Of a stretch of DNA of 27,610 nucleotides, positions 19,935 through 27,610 are shown piece by piece; position 1 is the first letter of the stretch, and each line of letters begins with the position of its first letter. The notes under the pieces are model-generated. The model worked only from the letters and a program-made list of their open reading frames with translations, did not search any database and was not told the DNA's origin. The stretch lies in NCBI RefSeq assembly GCF_000281045.1, contig NW_008246122.1, forward strand, positions 213,256-240,865, in the 5' to 3' direction. The position numbers and the translations under genes were made by a program. Origin of the DNA: Saprolegnia diclina VS20 (Eukaryota > Oomycota > Saprolegniomycetes > Saprolegniales > Saprolegniaceae).

Positions 19935-22572
19935 TTACACCTTACAGCGACTGAGCAGCGCCGAGAGCATGAGTGCGGTCGGACGGTTGTCTTCGTGCAG
20001 CTGCAAGCACTGCAGACCAATGTCCTGGACCCACGACGGCACACCCGGACCGTCGAACGTCGGGTGCATCTTGCCTTCGCGAACGTGGTTCAGTACGTAG
20101 TGCTGGGGTAAGGCCTTGCCAGTCTCTGGGTGGCGCTTGTCGGCGTACGGTACTTGGTGCGTCGCAAACTCGGACAAGATGATACCAAACGAGTAAACGT
20201 CGGCCGGCGCGCCATAGTTGGTCCCCGAGATGACTTCGGGCGCCATCCACTGGTACGTGCCAATGCCGTTGGTCATGAGATCGTCTTCTTCGGCGACGCG
20301 GGACGCGCCAAAGTCGGTGAGCTTGGTGCCCTTGACCGAGTCCAACAGGACGTTGCGGGACTTCATGTCGCGGTGGATGATCGGCGGCTTGTACGTGTGG
20401 AGGTAGACAAGGCCGCGGACGATGCTGATGATGCAGTTGAGCTTTTGGTCCCAGCTGAACTGCGCCGGCGACTGGTTCACGAGGTAACTGCGAAGGTCGC
20501 CGAGGTCCATGAACTCGACGACGCACTCGATCTCGATCGGGCGGGTCCAGCTGGCGCCGACAAACTTGACAATGTAGTCGCTGTCCATCCTACCATGTAC
20601 ACATTGTCGTCAGTCACTCGATCAACAGTAGAGAATATAGGGATCGTACTGGGACATGAGCACGATTTCATCAATGAACTTTTGGACCATGCGCGCCTCT
20701 TGGTTCTTCATGCGCTTGATCGCGACTTGCTTGCCGCCGTATGTGCCGAGCCAGACTTCGCCGAATGCGCCGGACGCCAGCGGTTTGTTGGACGTGACGT
20801 AGAGGTCCGAGAGCTCGAGTCGGTGGTGGAGGAGCGGCTTGACGTTCAAGACGACGTCGGCGTCCGTGTACTGCAGCGCACCACGCGAGCCCGAGGTGCC
20901 GTTCGTTGGACCGGTGCCAATGGTTGGTCCACCCGTGCCGTTGGTACCAATAGACTTGAGGCCGCCGGTGCCGTTCGTATTGTTGCCAAAGCCCGGGTTG
21001 GTCTGCCGTCCGTACTCGAAATGGGCCGGTGGTGTCGACTGCTGCTTGCGGCGCTTGATGACGCAAAAGGCAACAACCGCCACCAGCGCAACGACCCCGA
21101 CAGAGACGCCGACAATAAGACCTGTCTCTATATCACAGCAATAAGAAACAGTGTTTGGACGTGTCGCAACGTACGAGAGCCGCTGGAGGTACTGGACGGT
21201 GATTCCGTCGCGTTGCCTATACAAGTAACCATCATTAGCCTCTTGTCAGGTACTTGTAAATGGCGCGTACCCGCAAGGACACAGACTGTCACGGGGTACT
21301 TGGCCGTGGCCTTCCAGAGGCTTTGGCTCTTGCCGCCGATCGCTGTGCAGGCCGACGCATCCGTGTTGATGGCTTGCGTAACGACAAAGCCCGTGTAGTC
21401 GTCGTCGTTGCCGCCCCACGGCTTGAGCGCACTCAGCGCATCGTACGTACTGGTGTCGATCGTGAGGTTGGTCAGTCGCGTGCAGTTGGCCACGTCACTA
21501 CATCGCAATATGAGCGCGGAAAGAAGACAACAAGACCAACAAGTAGGTGAGCTTGGTCGAGAGCTTGACGCGTGCGATGGCTTCGAGCACCTCGTTCTGA
21601 GAGAGGCGCCTGTCGCGACTCATGAGGGTTGACGAGGTACAGTACAAACGTACAAGAACGTCAACGCCGTCCAGTCAAAGTCCGTAATGCTCTTGAGAAA
21701 GTTGGAATCCAAATTCCTACTTCAAATCAACAACTTTTCACAAGGTGAATGAAAGCGTACAGGAGTGCGAGGGACTTTGGCAAGTAGACCAGATCGACGA
21801 GAAGGTTGCCCTGGATGCCCCTAGATCGTAGAGTATTCGCGTGAGATTATTGTTCGTTGTATAGACAATGTGTACAGCTGCGTGAGCGTAGTTGGAAGGT
21901 TGTTGGGAATATTGTTCATCGAGTTGTTCCTCAAAATGCTAGGTTCATAACACCGTCAACACCACATACACAAGGCAGCAACGTACATGGTGTCGAGGCG
22001 GGCAGGCCATTTGATTGTGTTGGGGAACGTCACGGGGCAGCTCGTAAACTCCCTACATTTCATATTGGCATCCTTGCTCAGTCATTCCATCGAGGAGTAC
22101 AGTGTATCAAGCGAGTCCCATTGCGTGTCGGACGACGAGACCAAGTCGATTTTGGAAATGTTGTGAAACGTCCTACAAAAGTCGGCGTCAGTTGCTCGTA
22201 AAATCGACAATAGCAAACAAGTAGGTGAGAGTCTTTGGCAGCGACATTTTGCGAATCGTCACGGCCTCCGAGTCCTTGACCGTCCTACCAATTCGAGTCA
22301 GATGACCATTTCAGCCAGTACTTTCAGACGCACAGCTCGTCCAGCGGGTACGACTCCATGTTGCCGATGGCCGACCACCCCGTGTACGTCGGCAGTGTGT
22401 AGTTGACCGAGTGCGTAATGATGTCGCAGCTCGCGTTGACGCCACAGACTTTATACTCCTTGCCGCAGGTCGCGTCGGCGGCGAGGATCGTGCCAGACAT
22501 GCCTTCGTACGGGCAGGCCGCACGGACGACGCCGAGGCCAAGACCGAGCCACAACCACGCACGCTCTTGCAT
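19935..22572 (-). CDS. R7: LRR receptor-like TKL kinase (inverted paralog of R6)
   Basis: Model (minus): 22334-22572, 22219-22284, 22101-22172, 21987-22052, 21876-21938, 21761-21820, 21654-21716, 21541-21609, 21271-21497, 21175-21216, 20650-21127 and 19935-20589, giving 699 residues. Signal peptide MQERAWLWLGLGLGVVRAA, then CPYEGMSG...ADATC. Seven LRR exons cover 80-233, with NLDSNFLKSITDFDW in the sixth. The cap covers 233-308; the membrane helix (VGVVALVAVVAFCVI) is followed by RRKQQ, an NGT-rich juxtamembrane segment, and a kinase with VAIKRMKNQ, HRDMKSRN, DFG and APE. The kinase half is nearly identical to R6, the ectodomain clearly different. The intron matching the GC-AG intron of R6 has a normal gt donor here (21540). 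Like R6 it lacks the two 3' kinase introns. A GCCATTTC initiator-like motif lies about 20 bp before the ATG. Confidence 0.92.
19944..20960 (-). repeat. Right arm of the ~1-kb inverted repeat (R7 kinase half)
   Basis: This is the counterpart of 17790-18790. The arms face each other across about 1.15 kb that contains only the dynein light-chain gene. The intron within the arm is conserved almost as well as the coding parts, so the likeness reflects recent copying rather than selection on protein. Arm ends are estimated by eye. Confidence 0.82.
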
Positions 22573-22908
22573 GGTTTTGGCGAATTTAAGAAATGGCTCT
22601 CTATGTACCCGACATACTGCACTAGCCAGCGACACAGCCGTTCGACCAACAACCAAGTGGACACACGACAATCTTGGGGTGGCGTCTGCGTCGAAACCGG
22701 CTGCCGATGGCAAACGCATCGACATAGCTTTCGACATACGGTGTTGCCGCGGTCGTGGATCGTTGAGCAACGCCTTGGGCTATAGTAGAGGTCGATGGCA
22801 CAAACATCTTACCGTTAGACTAGACAGTGTACCTTGCAGCACGCAGCAAGGCCGGAGGTACATGTAGACGCGCGCCACAATCGTTGTGCGCGGTCGAAAC
22901 GACAACAG

Positions 22909-22963
22909 CCAATCAAATGCGGTACGCAGCGCAGACGGTGTCCGTTAACAACCAATCAAATGC
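22909..22963. promoter_or_regulatory. Repeated CCAATCAAATGC element
   Basis: The 12-bp sequence ccaatcaaatgc occurs at 22909-22920 and 22952-22963, 43 bp apart (about four helical turns). Each copy is preceded by an AAC-rich stretch. Its place between R7 and R8 suggests a shared or old promoter. It is 337 bp from the R7 ATG and about 840 bp from the R8 ATG, so it may belong instead to the decayed LRR gene nearby. Confidence 0.4.
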
Positions 22964-23099
22964 TCCGGACATGTCCTGGCCGCGGTAAAACCGTCGAGGC
23001 GTTCATGATCCATGATAGCGTGAGGTATCGTGCTGGCGGACATGCTGCACGCTGCCCGTTGCCCTAGTGCGTCAAGCACTCGCATTCACACGGACAATG

Positions 23100-23530
23100 A
23101 CAACTATACATCATCTACAACCTGTCGAGAACCGCTGGCGATGCAGAACCCATCGCGGTGGTACATGTACCCGTACAGATGGTGCATCTTTGATCAAGGA
23201 CGTCAACGGACATCGACGACATTAGCCCATGGCTCTCTTGGATAGTCTTGTTGCAGTGTCGTCTGCCCTGTGGGCGAAGGACGAAGGGGCTGGGACATAG
23301 CGTTGTTACGTTCAAGGCCGACCTGGGTTCTCAATGCCTGGGCACTGCTGCCTTCAGCTGCAGTACAGTAGTATAACATTGTCACAAGTTGATCCGACAT
23401 GACGCGTCAAGCGTCGATGCCACCCACGTTCGCACAAGCTGAAACGAAATGCAGTTTGGGTGAACTCGTATCAAAACGTACGGGCGAGAAGCCAAAGTTG
23501 CTAGACACGCACTGCAGTTGCCGGCGTCTG
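23100..23530 (-). pseudogene. Decayed LRR receptor exons
   Basis: On the minus strand fragments recall the LRR exons of the family in the right order, split by intron-like gt...ag stretches. One near 23450-23395 reads ANVGGIDA, then a stop, then RVMSDQL, like LRR module 2. One near 23320-23265 reads GLERNNAMSQPL, like module 4 (L..NN.ls.iP). One near 23225-23170 reads ANVVDVR followed by stops, like module 6. Frames do not join and stops are present. It is probably an old receptor copy; no signal peptide, membrane helix or kinase is visible. Confidence 0.4.
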
Positions 23531-23799
23531 AGTTGATGCGCGCGCCAACCTTGCACGACCGCCCAAAGCTCTATGAACGACAGTGTCTACGTTGGGCCCA
23601 TCCAGGCGACTCCTTTCCAACGTCGACCTTATTGTCGCTCAGCGCTACACACCCCGTTCGCTATGCAGCACCTCCCTCCAAACGCGCGGCGCGGCGCTGT
23701 CGTCACAGAGTCGCCTGCAGCAGCACGTTGTGTGACACGCCTCGGCTCTGTGTTGCAGACACGTCTTCACATCCTCTTCGCACCAATTTGACAAGAGCA

Positions 23800-26479
23800 A
23801 TGTGGGCGCGACTGCTCCTACTCGCTTCGCTGTGCGCGACGCTCGTCGCCGCCGACGACGCTGCGTGCAAGTACGGGTACTACGGCCCCAACCTCTCGGT
23901 CTACACGGCGGACGAGTGCTGCGGTCCGATTTTACCTGGTGGCAATGCGTCGTACTGCGTCATCAACTCGACCAACTGCGAGATCCTCGTCAATATAACG
24001 ATGGAAGGCCGCACCAAGCTGCCGCGCTTCAACGCGATCGGTGATCTCTCCCGGTCCCTCGTTGCCTACATGTATGTATCTCACTCCTCATTCCTTGGGC
24101 TGTTTGAAGCGTGCGGGTGTAGGAAGTACGGAAACAAGTCGCTCCTCGTCATGAAGGGCATGGCCTTCCCCAAGACCCTCACGACCTTGTACGTCTCGGA
24201 TGCTTTGATATAACGTTGATCGCTTGTGGCTGAGTAGGACGATCGAGAACATTACCACAATTGACTTTAACCAGATCAAGACACCCTTTCCAGACTCGAT
24301 GCGCCGCATGTGAGTGCCACCGCTCGTTCTCTTGGCCAGAAGACAATATGCCACTGACTAGTGACGTGCTCGACTCGTTCCTGGATGTCTTCCCCGCTAC
24401 GTTTCACTGGCCCGTGGCGCTCAAGAACCTGTATGTTGTGCTGATATTCCTCGTACAAAGTGTCATTATTGTCCAGAACACTGCGCGGCAACCGGCTCCA
24501 GACGATCCCAAAAGGCCTTCCGGACGGTCTCGTGTCCCTGTACGAAGCGCTCGTCGAAGGTGTTGCGATCTCATGGCATTGGTTAGCGCGATACAGAACA
24601 ACACGCTCAACGACTTCAACTACCTTCCGCCCAATCTCACGTTCCTGTGTGTACAACTTGTCGTCGGTGACGTAAACTTTTACTAATTTATGTAGGAACA
24701 TTCGCCATAACCAGTACGAGAAGGTCGTCGACAAAGACTGGACCAACCTCTACTACCTGTACGACCAGAATTACTGTTTCTGTTGCACTGGAATGAACTG
24801 GGCTGCGTAGCCAACTGAGCTACAATCCAATCAAGACAATTGCCAACATTCGACTGTCGGACAAGATTCGTTTCTTGTACAATTGTGTCCTTCCATGCGT
24901 CGACACTCTTATGCTGTACATAGCGGCTGCATGGACTGCAACGTGACCACCTTTACCATCAACCAAGCCACGTTCGACGCGCTCAACGTCCTGCCGGCTT
25001 GCGACGAAGACGACAACCCGCTCAAGTCGACTTGCTATCGCTTCAACAAGGACACGGCCGTCGACGTGGCAGCGTGCACTGCGAGTAGCGGCAAGCCAGT
25101 GCAGCTCTGGCCCAGCGACCCCACGGTCAAGGTCAACGTCTGCGTCACGCCCAGTACGTCCACAGCTCCATCTCCACCTATGAACCTGTGCATCTTAGAC
25201 ACACTTGCACCGGCGCCCGTCCCCGAAGCCACCAACCGTACGCTATTACCTTGTGTTCTCTTCAGCACTCACAGTAACGCTAGACACGGGTTTGATTGTC
25301 GGCCTCGCGGTCGGCGGTGTCGTGCTCGTTGCGCTCATTGCGGCGTTCATCGTGCGGAAGACCAAAAAGGCAGCGTACGACGCGACCGGCTACTACCAAA
25401 ACGAGTTTACAAACGGCACGGCCAACGGCACGCAAGGCTCGGCCGGCGACTACAGCGACATGGGCCTCAACGTCGAAGACCTCCGCATCCACAAGCTCGA
25501 CATTGCCGACTTGAAGGTCACGGCCAAGAAGCCATTGGCGTCCGGCGCGTTTGGCGAAGTGTGGCTCGCCACCTACTGCGATGAAAAGGTCGCGGTCAAG
25601 CGCATCAAGGACCGCCGCATCGAGAGCGTCAAGAAATTCATCGACGAGATCAAGCTCATGGCCATGTACGTCGTCCTGAATACAACTGGGTGCTAATGAC
25701 AAGGTGTCCACACTCTAGGATGGAAAGCGAGTTTGTCGTCAAGTTTATCGGTGTGAGCTGGCGCCGCCCAATCGAAATGGAGGTCGTCGTCGAGTACATG
25801 GACCTCGGCGATCTGCGCAACTACCTCATGAGCCGGCCGCCCGCGACGTACAGCTGGAAGGAAAAGTTTACGTCCGTCATGAGCATCGTCCGAGGTCTTG
25901 TGTATTTGCACACGTTTGAGCCGCCCATCATCCACCGCGACCTCAAGAGCCGCAACGTCCTCCTCGACTCGAAAAAGGTATTTTTTCATTTTTGGTGTTG
26001 AAACATTGATATTTTACATGGGAAATTAGGGCACCAAGTTGACCGACTTTGGCGCGTCTCGCCAAGAGGCGGACGTTGGCATGACCAACGGCATTGGCAC
26101 GTACCAGTGGATGGCGCCCGAGATCATCATGGGCACCGAGTATACGATCGCCGCCGACATTTACTCGTTCGGTATGAGTTTTGAGTGAGGGTAGGGTTGT
26201 GCGACATTTTCCGTAGGTGTCATTTTGTCGGAATTCTCGACCCACGCTGTGCCGTACGGGGACGTCAAGAACGCAGTGACGGGCCGCGCGTACACGCAGC
26301 AAGCCATCATGTCCAAGGTCACGGCCGGCGAATTGCGTCCGACCTTTGAGCAGTACGAGACGCCGGTGTGGGTCCGCGACCTCGGCATGCAGTGCATGGC
26401 ACTTGACCCGGACGACCGCCCGACGTCCTTGGCGCTCACTGCGATCCTCCAGCGCGTCAAGATGCAGTTTTACACGTAA
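23800..26479 (+). CDS. R8: LRR receptor-like TKL kinase
   Basis: Model: join of 23800-24071, 24123-24188, 24238-24309, 24362-24430, 24477-24539, 24587-24646, 24696-24758, 24811-24876, 24924-25153, 25199-25237, 25284-25665, 25719-25977, 26030-26171 and 26217-26479, giving 681 residues. Signal peptide MWARLLLLASLCATLVAAD. The N-terminal domain is longer than usual and has extra Cys (CKYG...ECCGP). Seven LRR exons cover 91-244, with NLTFL and KDWTNLYYL type ends. The cap starts CMDC. After an Ala/Pro linker comes a membrane helix (VGGVVLVALIAAFIV), a short NGT-containing juxtamembrane segment and the kinase: ASGAFGEVW, VAVKRIKDR, HRDLKSRN, DFG, GTYQWMAPE. All catalytic residues are present and all three kinase introns are kept, as in R5, so these two show the fullest intron set. 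Tail-to-tail with R9, 146 bp apart. Confidence 0.92.
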
Positions 26480-26625
26480 GCCACATCTGTAAGTGTAGTG
26501 CACTGTTGAAATTCATTTACTTGTATTTTCATCAATTCTCCCGAAATATTGCTTGCCTGTTCCTTTCGTCTATCTTTTGAGGTATGGATGGACATAACAA
26601 AGTATTCAAATTTCTCTCAAACGTA

Positions 26626-27610
26626 TTAGTCGATCAAGCTATCGACAAACTGACGCACCAACACTGTGAGCTCCAATGTGGTCGGGCGCAGACTCGGGTC
26701 CCACGCCAAGCAGCGGACACCGACTTCGTGGACCCAGCGCGGCGACGTCGCATCAAAGTCCGGTCGCAGGTCGCCGCTCGCGATTTTGGTCAAGAGACTC
26801 TGCGCACTCTGCGACGCAAAGTATCGCTGGGTGTACGGCACCTCGTGTGTACTCATCTCGGACACAATCACTCCTACCCCCATCCCGCTGAGTCATGAAA
26901 TCTCGAACAAAGAGCAACGCACCAAACGAGTAAATGTCGGCGGCCTCACTGTACGACGAGCCGTTGATGACTTCGGGCGCCATCCACTGGAACGTGCCGA
27001 TACCCGAAGTCAGCGTGCGCGCGTCGCAGAGCTCGCGCGAGACGCCAAAATCGGTCAACTTGGCGCCGCATGTCTCGTCCAACAAGACGTTGCGGGACTT
27101 GAGGTCGCGGTGGATCACGACAGGGCTGAACGTATGGAGAAACACGAGGCCGTACACGATGCTCTGCAGCAGCAGCGCCTTCTCCGCCCACGGGATCGCG
27201 TCTCGACTGGAAATCGCGAGGTAGCTCCGGAGGTCGCCCGCTTGCATGTGCTCCAGTACCGCTTCGATGTCGAGGAGCCGGCGCCACGTCACGCCGACAA
27301 GCGTCACAATGTATGGGCTCTGGAGCCTATCATGTCAAGTCGTGTAAGATATAAGAAGACAAAAGACGTTGTACTTGGCGAGAAGCAGAATCTCTTGGAT
27401 GAAGGCGTGGATGGCTTCGGGTCGGCGGTCTTTGTTGCGCTTGATGACCACGGTGGCGTTGGTGGCGAGGTACGTGGCGCGCCACACGTCGCCAAACGCG
27501 CCAGATGCGATCGGCTTGGCGTCCGACACCACGAGGCTTGACGCGTCGAGCTGCAGCATCTGGAGCGTCTCGAGCTCTTTGGCCGACAGCGACGAGACGA
27601 GGTAGTCGTC
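26626..27610 (-). CDS. R9: TKL kinase domain of an LRR receptor-like kinase (partial at right edge)
   Basis: Model (minus): 27375 to beyond 27610, 26923-27326 and 26626-26873; the 5' part (ectodomain, membrane helix) is outside the window. Seen: ASGAFGDVW glycine loop, VVIKRNKDR with the catalytic Lys, HRDLKSRN, DFGVSRE, GTFQWMAPE and a C-terminal lobe ending VDSLID before the stop at 26626. The kinase should be active. The intron after the LLLAK segment (27327-27374) and the phase-1 intron at Phe-Gly (26874-26922) are at the family positions. The phase-0 intron before the DFG segment is absent. Upstream of the glycine loop the juxtamembrane part contains KELETLQML and differs from the other members. 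That the missing part is an LRR ectodomain is inferred from the paralogs. Confidence 0.88.

Larger units (their letters stand above)
22573..23799. other. Intergenic region R7-R8
   Basis: The start codons of the divergent R7 and R8 genes are 1.2 kb apart. The region holds a pair of CCAATCAAATGC repeats (22909, 22952) and a stretch of decayed LRR-like exons on the minus strand (about 23100-23530). No intact gene is seen. Directly before R8, CACCAATTT at 23781-23789 is the nearest CCAAT-containing element, about 11 bp from the ATG. Confidence 0.45.

Noticed and set aside
20130-21398. 422-residue plus-strand open frame
   Set aside because: It runs antisense to the R7 kinase and ectodomain. A similar long antisense frame lies over R6 (17485-18603). 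Both arise from strong third-position GC bias in the kinase exons.
1-27610. CRISPR arrays, rRNA, transposase or retroelement genes
   Set aside because: No regularly spaced repeats, rRNA-like blocks, or transposase or reverse-transcriptase motifs were seen in any frame.

Overview
The window looks like nuclear DNA of an oomycete, most likely a saprolegnialean water mould. The reasons are: a cluster of LRR receptor-like kinases of the tyrosine-kinase-like (TKL) class, very short introns (mostly 42-65 bp, gta...tag), GC-rich exons, oomycete-style initiator motifs (CATTTYC) just before several start codons, and a gene for an axonemal inner-arm dynein light chain, which implies flagellated zoospores. 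The genus cannot be fixed from sequence reading alone.

Layout. Nine members of one receptor family, called R1-R9 here, fill most of the window: R1 (-, left-edge partial), R2 (+, 1290-3862), R3 (+, 4817-7456), R4 (+, 8008-9777, no kinase), R5 (-, 12479-9833), R6 (+, 16159-18798), R7 (-, 22572-19935), R8 (+, 23800-26479) and R9 (-, right-edge partial, ends 26626). Two unrelated genes sit among them: an ABHD6-like alpha/beta hydrolase (-, 14472-13333) and a p28/DNALI1-type dynein light chain (-, 19750-18847). R4/R5, R6/dynein and R8/R9 are tail-to-tail pairs separated by only 48-146 bp. R1/R2 are head-to-head over one short promoter.

Architecture of the receptors. Full members run: (signal peptide) - small Cys-containing N-terminal domain - seven LRR modules - Cys-containing C-terminal cap - Thr/Ser/Pro linker - one transmembrane helix - TKL kinase. 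Each LRR module of about 20-24 residues is exactly one exon, and all LRR exons are bounded by phase-2 introns. Exon models built by hand this way give unbroken proteins of 684 (R2), 683 (R3), 432 (R4), 672 (R5), 706 (R6), 699 (R7) and 681 (R8) residues.

The most interesting points are: helically spaced CCAAT/ATTGG boxes (about 31 bp apart) before several receptor genes; R4, a receptor with no kinase; R2, with a Gln in place of the catalytic Lys and other losses; the R6/R7 pair, whose kinase halves are nearly identical in inverted orientation although their ectodomains have diverged; a GC-AG intron in R6; and a perfect 30-bp inverted repeat at 15351-15420. Together the genes look like a fast-evolving surface-receptor cluster: the ectodomains vary while the signalling half is copied between members. 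Ligands and targets are unknown.
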